Position numbers and translations under genes: made by a program. A DNA stretch of 64,000 nucleotides from Geosiphon pyriformis (lineage: Eukaryota > Glomeromycota > Glomeromycetes > Archaeosporales > Geosiphonaceae), in NCBI GenBank assembly GCA_016748015.1, contig JAAOMT010000263.1:64193-128192 (forward strand), given 5' to 3'. The notes under the pieces were generated by a model, which did no database searches, was not told the origin of the DNA, and was given only the letters and a program-made list of their open reading frames with translations. Below are positions 24,337-36,200 of this stretch, piece by piece (position 1 is the first letter of the stretch; every line of letters begins with the position of its first letter).

Positions 24337-26768
24337 TTGGAAAATATATTCCTTATATTCACGAACAATTTAATGAAAGAAACGCTTGAGAATTTTTCAT
24401 TAAAGAGTAATATTGAATTGCTCTTTTGAGAAATATTTCAGGATAAGCTTATGTTGCTCTCTATCTTACTCAATGTTTGGTTTTGCGATATTAATATATT
24501 TTGAATTCAAATCTTAAGCGAGAAGAATTAAATTTTACCAAATGTTCAATTATTAAATTTTTTGACATATATATTACACTTTTTAATGAATTGAGCTGAT
24601 TGACCTATCATATAGTTCACTATATTTAATACACTAAAGCAGCAAAAACCGATGCTTATTGCACACTGTGATTTCATAGAAACTCATTTTTGTTGCTATT
24701 ACGCCAGTTAAACATATTTTAATGTTATATGTGGCATTTTTTAAGCATAAAAGAACTTGAAAAATATGGCAGTTCCAATAAAAAATATACTTGAGAAATA
24801 TTTTGAAAGAAATTAATATAAGTATTAAAATTTAATGAAAACTTGTAAAAAAAAAGTTTGTAAATTTGATCAAGGATGGCTAAAAACTAATATTTTATAA
24901 TCAAAAAGTAGGTTTATTTAAAAAATTTAGTAAAATAATATTTTACCAAAAATTATATCAAAACTTTAATTTTTTTGAATATAACAAATATATTCTTTTA
25001 AATACATATTTTTTGTTTTTAAAATTACTGTGTCTAATACGGTGCGCGAGGAGGTAGAATTTACCGATTTCAAAGGACTGGTTAAGATTTGTGTTTTAAG
25101 GGGACGTGAAAACTTCAATAGACTTAACGTTAGTGGATTAGACGTTGCACCTAGCTTGTTAATATACAGGTGTCGTATAGTTACATGGGCTATGTACGTA
25201 GATAACGAAAGCAATAAAAAAAATTACTGTTGTTATTTATACAGTATTAAAAAGTTTCATAGTATAATTTTCAATTGTATTAACTTGCTTTATATCTATA
25301 TTTTGCTCAATTAAGATTAATAAATATATATTTTAATTATAACAAAAAAGCAAAATTTATTTTTTTATATTACATTATTCATAATTGGTATGATTAATTA
25401 AATAATTAATAATTTTTAAAAAGTAATGATTAAAACATAAAATATAATACTTGTGTCATATTTTATTTTTCTTAATAAGTTAAAAATTGATATTTTGATA
25501 TTATAAATTTGTAAATTTATATAAATTAAATGTATAAGTTTTTTTATTATAATTATTTATATAATCAAAAATTAACTAATAAATATAATTTTTATTTTAA
25601 AATTTAAATTTAATTCTTTTTTATATTAAAATAATGAGTTGAAAATTATTATTATTATTATTATTATTTATTATTGATCAAAATTAAAACAGCCAAATAC
25701 TAAAAAGAAGTGTTAAAGCTATTATTATTTATTTTTAATTAATTAATTAATAATTTTAAATAAATAAATTAAAGCTTTGTTAAAAATAAAAATTTTCTAT
25801 AATTTTGTGATCAGATTAATTAAAATAAAGTTATTATTCATTAATTATTTTAACATTTGTTATTTTTAAAATTTATTTATTTATTGATTTTCAAATACTT
25901 GATTTCAGTTATGGTCATTTTTAAATTTTATACTTTTGTTAAAAATTACTTATAATTGTTGTTTAAAATCAAAAGAATTCTAATTTAAAACCGAATTATT
26001 TTTGATTATGTACAATTAAATGCAATTCGCTTCTGATAGGCTTTGTAGAGCTTTTGAGACTAATAGTGTGTCACTTTTGAATGACGCGTAGTGCAGCCTT
26101 TATTGGCCCGAGTGGCTGGTCACATGTATTTTAGAGTATTTTTTGCTGTATCGTAGTAAGTAGTGGTTAGGCCGCACTCGTTAAAATAAGAATTTTAAAA
26201 ACATTCATATGTATTTTAATTACATTGTGAAAAAAAAACATATTCACAATATAGAAAAATTATGCAAAATGTTCAAATAAGAATTATCAAAGCTCAGCTG
26301 AAGAAATTTAAAAATGATTAGAAAGTAATTTTATATTCAAGGTGTTGTGAATTCAGCTATTTTTATGAAATTATTTACGTTTAAGAATAATATAGATGAT
26401 GTTACTTATAGACATATCAATCTTTGGGAGTCTTGAAGTTTATGTCTATGTGTCTATTTTTTAATATTTTAATAAAATTATTCGAAACGTGACACTGGAA
26501 GTCATATGTGAATAAGCAGAAGGCTCTTTTTTGTTTTAATGAACAAGAATCAGATGAAGAATATGGTTCAGTGATAATAATAAATATCAGTAATTGTGCA
26601 CAACAGGAGCCTTTCTATAAAGCCATAATTAGCTATAGGTATTGGAACTTCTGCTTTAGGGTGTTAGATTTTTTTTGCAGGGGAAATAATAGAATTGGTA
26701 AAATTGTTAGGAATTGCGCATTCTAAACTTTCTATTTATATATCTTTGAGGATCAGAAAATTATTTTT
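24337..26768. other. AT-rich gene-free tract with small GC-richer islands
   Basis: Bases 24780-26000 are extremely AT-rich. Inside it, 25020-25215 is distinctly GC-richer and open on the plus strand (VREEVEFTDFKGLVKICVLR...), which suggests a fragment of an inserted element or gene, unidentified. A second island at 26025-26190 has no open frame. A short frame at 26508-26726 shows no domain. None is called as a gene. Confidence 0.5.
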
Positions 26769-28477
26769 TTAAATAAAGTTTACAGTTTGATACCCGGTTT
26801 TAATACGTCTCTCTCCTGTACTTGCTAAATTCTTATACCCATCACAATTGGAAAACAGCACATTCAAGAAAGGCCCAAAATGGTCGGCAAAATTTTCGGT
26901 CGATCCTTTGTTGATACATTGCTTGGAAAAAGAGTTTTAAATATCAATTATGCTAGAAACCAAATTTGGCTATAAAATGAATGTACTAAACTTACTGAAC
27001 TCTCAGGTGAAGCAATGAATTGATCTTTTCGTTGTCGCAATGAACATATATACGCTGGTCCTCCCGGGCTACTCGCCCAAATCTCAATTCCACTATGTAT
27101 ATATTTTTGAGTTTCATCTTCTACTGGTTTTCTTGGTACTGGGTCATTTCCCGTAGTAAATCGGAAGACGTTTGCAGCCATGTCAACAGCAAGCGAAAAG
27201 GGTCCATTACCAATGCGTGGTTGGCCAAAAGTAAATACAACCAATTTGATGTCTCTTAAAATAGCATTCTTGTTTAATGTCACAGACATCAATTGAGCGT
27301 ATACTGTGATTGATGGATAAAACTTTAATAATTTGAAATTTTCAAAAATCTTTTTAAATAATTCTCTTTGAGGACTTACCGCCACCGAGACTATAACCAA
27401 TAAGCTGAACAATTTTGGGTTTGTTCTCTTTTATAAACGCAAGTGCTTTAGCGAGAAATTTTTTTTCCCATTCTTGGTATAGTTTGAATAATATAGCGTT
27501 AACTTTAACCCCGGGTGACCCCGATACATCCACCATATTTACTCCATCTCCATTTAGAATTTCAGACAAATCCATTTCGTCTCCACTAAATAAAAAGAGC
27601 ACTGATTTTCGAGAGTAAACGCCCACTCCTTGGAAATTGAAATTTAAGAACCATGTGAATATAACTTTTGGATTGTAATTTCAAAAAAAATTTTACCATA
27701 AATTTTATCAAATATCGTCTTGTTCATCTTCGCATGGCAATATGCATCTTTGGCACGAAGAGCCAATTCTTTGAAAATTTTATATATTTGTTGATTCACA
27801 GTCTTAAGAGGTACAGAATTTTCTGGTGGGGATTTTTCCACTTTTTGAAATGTTGGAACTTGCGTGATAGCATAAATATTCTCATTTGAATAGTTTTTTG
27901 TGTCAAACTCTTTTGAATCAAAAATATTTTGCGATGATAAATTTTCGGGATTATTGGTTAAAGATATTTGTTCATATCCATCGAGGGGCAATTTTTCAAT
28001 ATTGTTGAAAATGTAATGACTAGATTTTAAAAAAGGAGAATCAAATTGTATTTCAGGCTCAAAAATTTGATCAAAGGGATCTTCAACATTTTGAATCGGT
28101 TCTTGCTGGCTAATAGTGTCGATAATTTTATTTTCTAATGATATCTCATTCTGTATGTCATTTGTTGTTGGAATTTCAAACGAGTCTTGAGTTTTTTCTA
28201 ATAAATTAAATGAATTAGACTCCTCACTTTTAAGTTTTTCTTCCTTAACTGGGAAATCTTTCAAGAAAATTTCTGGTGATTTCGCAAAAATATCTTCAGG
28301 AATGCTTAACAGAAAGTCTTCTAGTTGAGGGATATTTTCGATAATGGGTATTGCTACTACCAAGCCTAGGAAGACATTAAGCAATGTAGCAAATGCAAGA
28401 AAATACATAAATTGTTCCCATTTTTTAACTTTTGTCAATTTGAACTGTTTTTTCAACGAATGACTCTTTTGCATCAT
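26769..28477 (-). CDS. Class-3 (fungal-type) lipase, secreted or membrane-anchored (four exons)
   Basis: Exons 28477-27697, 27628-27380, 27303-26996 and 26921-26769 give 496 residues with matching phases (1, 1, 0). Donors are GTAAAA, GTAAGT and GTAAGT. A hydrophobic stretch (MYFLAFATLLNVFLGLVVAIP) starting at residue 24 could be a signal peptide if that ATG (28408) is the true start, or a membrane anchor otherwise. About 170 acidic, low-complexity residues follow. The lipase core starts near ELALRAKDAYC. Expected catalytic residues are Ser340 in GYSLGG, Asp397 in GNDPVPRKP and His460 in FADHFGPF, matching the order of Rhizomucor-type lipases, plus FTFGQPRIGN. The last exon, which carries the His, is too short to be seen as an open frame by itself. 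It hydrolyses triacylglycerol-type esters by family; the substrate is not shown. Another frame overlaps the 5' end (28661-28425) and could belong to a longer first exon. Confidence 0.85.
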
Positions 28478-29104
28478 TTTTCTGCACAATGACCTTAGCA
28501 ATATCAGTTAAGTGACGAGAAACTTGATTTTGTAATACAGTTTTGAAGCGTTTATCTATTTGCCTTTTAACAAAGGATGGATTAATTTTTTTATTTGAAC
28601 GAGAGCTAACCAAGTAAAACACGTTAATAGACAACATTAATAAAACTAAACAAATACACAAAAGATTCTCAAATCAAAAGATGTCGACTTTAAGAAAGTA
28701 AAATCGGGAGGTTTCGATGCTGATCGAAATTTCAGTTCATATCGCAATTGTGTGAAGATCGATATGAAACAAGTGTCGCATTCAATAAATACAAAACATT
28801 AATTTAAGCTTTGATTTTTGTTTTCATCATTTCAATGGGTTTTATAAATATTTTCGGATCTTTCTCTTTTCGTAAAGAGTGACTCACATATGTTCGACTT
28901 TAGAATACATGTATATGGTCTCATAAGATATGGGGTATGCTGTAACAAAACCAAATAAAGTCAGCATGCAAAGTGGAACTAGTCAGGAAATAAAAAATTC
29001 CCTACCTTCATATTCATTCATCTCGAAAAGAGTCGTGGGAAACCAAGTCTGGTATCATGGGTGTGAGGAGTTCATTTGCAAAATTGTACCTTGAGTGCTT
29101 GGCA
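28478..29104. other. Upstream region of the lipase gene
   Basis: Promoter side of the lipase gene. An open minus-strand frame at 28661-28425 (hydrophobic start, then Lys-rich) overlaps the lipase start in another frame; I could not join it by splicing. Confidence 0.4.
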
Positions 29105-29325
29105 TCATGGCAATAGTTGATGGTCAGCAGCTAAAATAACCGATACTCCAGACAGAGCAATGTTTTCAGCTGCATTCACATTCCTTTCTTGTGTTTTGTA
29201 CTTGAATCTCTTTGCTGGACACTAGGAATAAACACATTCAATTACGCCATGCAGGCAAACAACCTACTCCTTTCCAACAATTGTGTAGGCTTAATGGAAA
29301 GGATTTTTGAAAAACAGTATTGACA
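29105..29325 (-). pseudogene. TnpB/Fanzor-like (OrfB zinc-ribbon) C-terminal fossil
   Basis: Reading the minus strand, SCQYCFSK (29328-29305) supplies a C-x2-C pair. After two frame changes there follows C-P-A-K near 29221-29210, then KYKTQERNVNAAENIALSG (29200-29144) and VILAADHQLLP before a stop at 29105. This order, zinc ribbon then 'RDvNAA.NIal.G', is the RuvC-III end of TnpB/Fanzor/OrfB nucleases of IS200/IS605- and IS607-type elements, which are known in fungal genomes. The Asp expected before VNAA is Asn (RNVN), and an in-frame TAG and frameshifts break the frame. Everything upstream is replaced by very AT-rich DNA. Confidence 0.5.
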
Positions 29326-30697
29326 AGAAGATTGTATTCTCTCTAAAAATAGAAAAATAAAAGAATCTTCTTTTTATATATAACATAACACAGACAATAA
29401 TTAGTATATAAACATAAAATTTTACTTATTTAATAAAATATTATCAGACTTTATTTTAAATACAACTTAAATTTTAAAAGTAATAAATAAATTGACTACT
29501 TTATTTTTTGTTTTATTGTTTACTATAATATAATTATTACTATAAAACTGCCTTATTAACATATTAAAATAAAGATTTAAAATTGCACCAACTGTTTAAA
29601 AAAAGTTATATGATTTAAAAATCAAATTTTCACACAATTATTAATATAAACAAAAAAATATTTTTGTAATAGGATATACATAAAAAATTACCATATTTTA
29701 AAATATATTCTATTATTTTTAACAAAAAATTTGGCATATTAGTATTAATTTAAATTTAAAAAACATATATGTATTTTCAAACATATTGTTTTTATTACTA
29801 AAATTCTATAAGTTTTGTGCTGTTAAAGTTATTAATACTTTCCAAAAGAAGTGGTCTGTTACTTTACTTACATATTTATAATAATTTACAAAATAATAGT
29901 GGTTTAATATAAGTAATTTAAAAAATCTTAATATTGTATAATTTATAACACAAAAACATTAAATTAGTTAAAAACTTTTAAAGTAAAAATATATAATATG
30001 AAATTAAATTACAAAAAGCATAAGCATATATACATAAGATGTTTTTATATATGTATTCCTTAATATATTAAATAATAAAAATATAATTGAATACTAAAAA
30101 GTTTTTTATTTTTTAAAATTAGACTGCAATTGTAACTGCGAATTCAAATATAAACTTTCAAATTAATCATGTAATACTTGTTAATACTTACAGAATTATT
30201 TGGAATTTAAAGCTTTTAAAAATTATCTGGCTTGCAAAAATTTCAATATTTTCTTTTGGCAAGTGCTAACTCTTAGATAGTCTAAGTCCAAAAGTTTACT
30301 AATGACTTTTTTCACAAATTTAAGCTATTAAAAATTGGCAAATTTGACACTTTAAAAGTCATAAAAAATATCAAGACTTTATAATTTCCAGTGCTGATAC
30401 TTTTTCTATTAAAATATAAGTGGTAAAAATCTTTTCACAAATATATTCATCCGTTTGTAAAAAAATGAGTTTAAAGATATTATTTGTCCAAAATCAATAT
30501 ACAGCAATAATGAATAAAAATATATTATCATGACTAAACCAATATTAATCTTCTTTTTTTAGACCCAGTACCTTTGGCAAAAAAATATGAAAACAAAGAT
30601 AAAACTCTACTACATAGAAAAAGGCTGAGAAATTGCTAATATTTCAATTAATTGGTGTTATTATTCTGAAAATGAACCAAGAACTCTTCTCTTTCAG
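29326..30697. other. Very AT-rich gene-free tract
   Basis: Long A/T-dominated sequence with no coding signal, bounded by the TnpB-like fossil and the kinase pseudogene. Stretches such as 29400-30150 are almost devoid of G and C. Confidence 0.7.
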
Positions 30698-31311
30698 ATG
30701 AAGGAGAAGAATAAAAAAATTTGTTTCTCACTAAATTAAGAGAATTGCTTGCCAGTCAAGATACCAAAGCTCTGGATATAAAATATGAGTTTGTGTGCTG
30801 GGAAGCGGATGTTAAGTATCCAAGTAAAATATTCAAGCTCACTCGAGTGGATAACAAAAGAAACATCAAAGCCATGAAAGTAATTGTAGTTGAAGGCCAC
30901 CAATCTATGCGTATTCCCAAACTACTAGCTCTGGCTGACCTAAAAATCTACGTTGAGGCTGATCCTGATAATTGCTTAATTTGGAAATTTCAACGAGTCC
31001 TTATTACACTAAGGAGAAAGGTAAGGATACTGCAAGCAAAGGATCTTTCAGAGGAAGCTTCGGTGTTTCCAAAAAGAAAGGCTCGAAGCGTGTAAAACAA
31101 GATTTAAAAATTTATTGGCCAGCAGTCAAGGAGGGAGAAGAAAAAACTATTATTCCCTACAAGAAATACGCCGACCTCACCTTCAACAACGCACCTGGGA
31201 GGAACTAGCCAGAATACCGAAAAGATCAAATCCTGGATTGATCCCCTAAAGCCTATGAAAGGGGTTGGAAATAGCCAAGCAGGAATTAGCGAAAGAAAAA
31301 GCTTTAAATAA
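30698..31311 (+). pseudogene. Uridine-kinase-family (PRK/URK-like) pseudogene
   Basis: Coherent protein runs through three frames: KLRELLASQDTKALDIKYEF... then VIVVEGHQSMRIPKLLALADLKIYVEADPDN (frame of 30721). The frame then changes near 31000 to KGKDTASKGSFRGSFG... and DLKIYWPAVKEGEEKTIIPYKKYADLTFN, and changes again near 31200 to a tail (TEKIKSWIDPLKPMKG...) ending at the TAA at 31309-31311. 'VEG...LADLKIYVdADpD' and 'yWPaVkeGEek.IiPYk.yAD..FN' are the central and C-terminal hallmarks of uridine-kinase-like P-loop kinases. The N-terminal P-loop is absent. A further slip is likely in the A-run after the ATG at 30698. At least two frameshifts make it non-functional as read; splicing does not explain them. 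Confidence 0.7.
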
Positions 31312-31688
31312 AATCTCGCCTATATGACTAATCCCACTATGTTAATAATGATGGGAATAATTGTGTTTTTAGTGTCTGATCTTCAATTATGTAACCAATA
31401 CTTTGATCGTGTTGATAATTTTTTATATTAAAGATTGAAATAGCATATTGAGAAATCCGTCTGATCAAATAATATAAAATGAAAGACTTATTATTATTTT
31501 ATTAATTCATAATTTCTAATAGAATTTGACAGGAAATCTTTTCAAAAGTATTAATGAAACCATAGTAAAAATTTCGAAATTATACCCAAAAAATAATTTA
31601 ACTTTACTGGATTTAATCTGCAATTTGAGATTTAAAAGACACAATTCCGATCAAAGGAAAAACCTCAATACTTGTACATATGTAAAAT
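31312..31688. other. Intergenic, 3' flank of the second lipase gene
   Basis: Nothing recognisable beyond AT-rich sequence. Confidence 0.5.
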
Positions 31689-33297
31689 CTAAAATGAGGT
31701 GAATGCCACTTCAGATTTGAGCTTTAACAAATTCTCAACATCTTTGCAACCCTCAAATGATAATCCTAAATAAGGACCAAAATAGTCGTTCGGAGTTGTT
31801 TTGGAATCCTTATTTATGCATTTCTTTGAGACGACAAAAAATTTCAATTATCAACAAGGAATCAAATTTGCGGAACTTTTAATTCTAAGCAGAAAATATC
31901 AAAATACCTCGCTTTCACCGGCCATATTTAACGTCTCATTTTCTAGAGGACAAGAAAAAATTGGTCCGGTTCCTGTATCCCAAATTTCAGTTCCACTGTG
32001 AACATACTTTTCTCCCTGATATTCAATTGGTTGTCTTGGCACTGGATCATGACCATGAGTAAATCGAATTACTTTAGCAACTTGATTAAGAGCCAAAGCA
32101 AATTTAGCGTTGCCAAGGCGTGGTTGTCCAAAAGTAGTTATACTTAATTGTATACTTTTGTCAATTTTCTCACTGAGAGAAAGTCCGACAAGTTGCGCAA
32201 GAACTTGATTAAAACAAAATTCTGTTAGATTTTAGAATATCTACTATATTAGAAAAGTGACAAACTTACCACCACTGTAACCAAACCCGACAAGGCTAAC
32301 CTTGTCGATTTGACTTTGCGATATTGAAATCAAAATTGTTTCAACAAGATTTTGCACAAATTTGTCATAAATTTCATAAGAGCAATTATTGACCTTGGCT
32401 CCTGATTTACCTGGGTATGAAACAAGCTTGCAACCAGTATTTGATAATGCAAGTTGTAACTTACCATCATCCGCTGCAATGGCTAATGATAATTTTGTCT
32501 TATCGCTGGGGTCACCTTTGAATATCAGAAAGTTATCTTGTAATCTTCCGTCTGAACGAATCTCAAGGAGAAATAATATGAAGAGTATTTACCCCTAGTT
32601 ACTGTAGAAGAAGTGTTCTCAATTTTTCTTTTGCAGTAAGCAACTTTTGCGCCCACAACAAAAAATTTATATTCATTTTCTTCTTCTTCGGTAATGGGCT
32701 GAAGAGTTGATCCTATTTTATAATAATTTTTGCTGTCTCTCCAGATTGACTCATTAGCATTATACGGGTTCACAAAACTCAATTTAGAAGATGAAGTGCT
32801 GAGTGGGTCTGTATTAGAATTTGGTCAAGGTTTAAACAAATAATGTCTTGAATCGATCTTATATATGCTCAAATAAAACTCTACTTGCCATTCTGGGAAA
32901 ATATGGGCTCAAGATTTCCTGATTCTTGGCTTTCAGCGGAGCTCTGGAGAGCATTCCAGTGAATTGAAGGTAATTTGTTAAACAGATCATTGGTTTCGAG
33001 GGGATTTGGGCGAAATAATTCTGAATCATATTCCAAATTTGCATTTATATCAAAGTCATTTATTGGATCAGCCGAATATGAAGCAGTTTCATCCTTTATA
33101 TCCAGGTAACTAGAAACTTGATAATCCACTGAAGATTGGCGTTTGTTAACTGACTTAATCGGGGTGGCATTGGCGAAGAAATTATCAGGTGTTAAAAAGA
33201 AAACAAATGTGACCAAAATTATAAAGAAAATGTGATGATTCTGACAAAGTCTCAAAATCTGTTCATTTTTTTGAAAGGAAAATGTTTGGTCAGCCAT
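31689..33297 (-). CDS. Class-3 lipase paralogue with Tyr in the catalytic-His position (five exons)
   Basis: Exons 33297-32889, 32808-32593, 32551-32270, 32203-31908 and 31823-31689 give 445 residues with matching phases. The first intron appears to use a GC donor (AATG/GCAAGT); the others are GTAAAT, GTAAGT and GTATTT. Near the N-terminus is a hydrophobic segment (HHIFFIILVTFVFFL), probably a signal anchor, then an acidic linker. The lipase core begins at KFFVVGAKVAYC and contains GFGYSGG (Ser301), TTFGQPRLGN and GHDPVPRQP (Asp355). In the last exon the neighbour has DHFGPF where this copy has DYFGPY (Tyr415). The three downstream introns lie at the same positions and phases as in the gene at 26769-28477, so the two are tandem duplicates. 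The gene otherwise looks intact, so it may encode a non-catalytic lipase-fold protein. Confidence 0.82.
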
Positions 33298-36200
33298 TAA
33301 GTGCTTTATTAAACTTCTTTTTGTTAAGAAATTTTGAAAAAAGCTCAAGGTTGAAAGAGCGAGACTTGAACTTGATAAGGATATTATGTATGTTTTGTTT
33401 TCAATTTTCGGAATATTTTTACCAAACTAAAAAAAAATATTTGGAAGAATTTTTTGGTTTTCGAAAATAGGATATATATTTTTATATTTTTACAAATCTG
33501 GCAAAAGGAGTTCTTGTTATCGTTTGATTTTCAAGGAAACTTATTATAAAACACAACAATTATCGATCGATCTAAATAAATATCTTGCAAATATTTTATT
33601 TTTGGCTCGAATTCATTGAAGGGTTGTTTTCAAATTTAGCAAAAAAAAAACAAATACTCGAATCAGAAGAGGCTTTTTTAAATTTCATAAGATCCTTCTG
33701 GTCAAGATTTGTTTGAATAGCTTTTGACATTGAAAAACTCTCAATTTTCAAATAGATGATTTACTATTTTTGATAAGAAGAAAATCAAGGGTGAATTGAA
33801 TTTAAAGTTAAAAAATGCAATTTATTTATCATGAAAGTTTATCAATTGCTATTGCTTATTTTCTTGTTTTTATTTAAATCCAAAACACGAGTCTAATTAT
33901 ACTCTTGTTCTCGTGAGTCACAAAAAGTGATGATTTATCGTGGAAAATCAAGGATATTTTAAAAAGATCAAATTCATAAAAGGAAGCGAATTGAGATTTG
34001 GTTTTATGAGATTTTTTAGCGTTAAAGACAATATTTATATCAAATAAAAATTTCATTTTTGATAATAGATAATAATTTTGAAAGTTCAATTTTGTGAAAT
34101 ACTTTAAAATAATTATAAAAACCATAAATTTTGTTATCTAAATAAGAACAATATTTCTCAATGATAAAAATATTTGATAAAGTTTCCAAGATTGGATTAT
34201 TATTTAAAAGTTTTTATGGATTTAAGTCAAAAGAGAAATGTAATACAATAGTAAAGAGCTGAAGTTTCAATGTATATAGAAAACTGTGGCTGGATAGAAA
34301 GTCATAACATTCTACCCAAATTAAGAGATACTGATGCATGCTTATACTTTAGTTTTCAGAGTTTCTAATCAGTGTAACAATTAAAAGTTTGTTATTGTAA
34401 GTATTAATATTAATGCTGTTGTTATTATTGTTATTATAAATTTATATTATAAAAATTTTAGGTGAGAAATTTTCATTATAATTCTTATTTACAAATAACT
34501 TTTATAAAAAATAATAATTAAAATAATTAAACCTAACCAATAAATTTAATTATCTGAAATTATTTCATTTACCTTCTTATTTACTTTTTCATTACAATCT
34601 TTTTAATAAAAAAAATAAATTTAGCATAAAATATTTGTTGTATTTAGAAAAAAATAATGTAATTTTTTAAAGTTTTTATAATATTGCAATACAAAGATTG
34701 AAAATTTGTCTTTTTAATTTTTTTGTGTTCCCAATAAGATAGTTTTAAAGGGTTTTAAAAAAGTTTTAACTTTTAATAAAGAGCTGTTTTATCACAATTA
34801 TAATTTCTATTTTAATAAAATTTTTTGAAAATTATGATAAATTAATTAATGAAGCATTGTTTGTTTTTTGTATTTTTTGATTTCTTTAATATCATAGTAC
34901 TTTTTAAACCTAAATAACCATTCTTGAATTTCTTGAAAATTAACAATGTTTATAAGCTGAGAAAATTATTAGCTTTTTAAAACAAGATATCTTCAAAAAA
35001 ATGACAAGTTTGCATTGTTTGTTTGGTTAAATGATAATGCTAATTATTATTTAATTTGGGTATTTTTTCTATTTTAAGATTAAAGAATATATGTATTAAA
35101 ACTTTTGTTAAGAAATTCATTTTATTTTAAAAATAATTTTTGAGTCTGCTATAAATATATAAAATATTCAATAAGTGAAATCTTTCTTTTAATATTTGAA
35201 ATATCAATTTGGTCTGTAATGTTGTTATAATTATCAAAATAAATGTTTTGAAAATTTGAATTTAATTAAATGGTTTGTTCAATTAAATAATGTTTTTACA
35301 GATACTCAAGTCAAAAATTGATATAATAAATGATAGGGTAATACGATTATCATTATTCCGCCAACAATAGTAAAAGATTGTTCGTTAATCCGAAGATCAC
35401 TTTGGATTGTCCAACATCAGGGATTCATGCATAGAAATTCACAAATTTTAAAACCATTACACTGCTTGTGAAACACGCCGAAATTAACACTTCTTTTATA
35501 TTTCAATTAATGACATTGGATTAATAGTTAAAAATGTTTTCTTTTGGATGTGCATTGAAAATTAAAAAATAAATTGTTGGCTAACTAAAAAATTTTATTA
35601 AACAGTAAAAAAAATTGCAAAAGTCAAACACTAATTTTCAATTAATTTATATATCGAATATTATTTTGCATTGAAATTTTAATGTAGTTGTTTTTTAAAA
35701 TGTCCCCATTTAGCGTGTTATGCTTTCGATTCATATTTATGACAGAGATTTTATAATTGTATTAGTCATACTTTAACTTTTTTGCGAAAAAGCTCAAAGT
35801 TTTTTTTTCGATAAAAAACAAATTTTTAGAGGAAAGATTAAGCGTTAGATCGTTAACAAAGAAAAAAACGATAAGACTTTATGATCATGATTTTTAAAAG
35901 TTTGTTCATAACAAGTTAGTAACGAGTACTGATGCCCAACGGAAAAATCTATTTGCTATCGAGTAATTTGAAATGTCCATCCATCGATTTTTTGTCAACC
36001 AACATAGTGGCAGTTCAATAGTCTCTTCAATTTTTTTTTTAAAAAAAAGTCATTGAACCAATATAATTTCATTTCTAAGAGGCATTTCTTTGCCAAAAGT
36101 AGCTTTTAAAAACTTGCTGTTACAAAAAAAAAATTTCAACGATCAAAATATAAGGGTTATATGGACAGCCCTAAATTTTGTAGACGAATGTTATAAAGTT

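Noticed and set aside
26090-26180. Segment resembling the A-box of a Leu/Ser tRNA (TGGCCCGAGTGG)
   Set aside because: No B-box, no acceptor-stem pairing and an extra base in the A-box match.
28425-28661. Minus-strand frame with hydrophobic start overlapping the lipase 5' end
   Set aside because: Could not be joined to the lipase frame by any reasonable splice; kept only as a note in the lipase entry.
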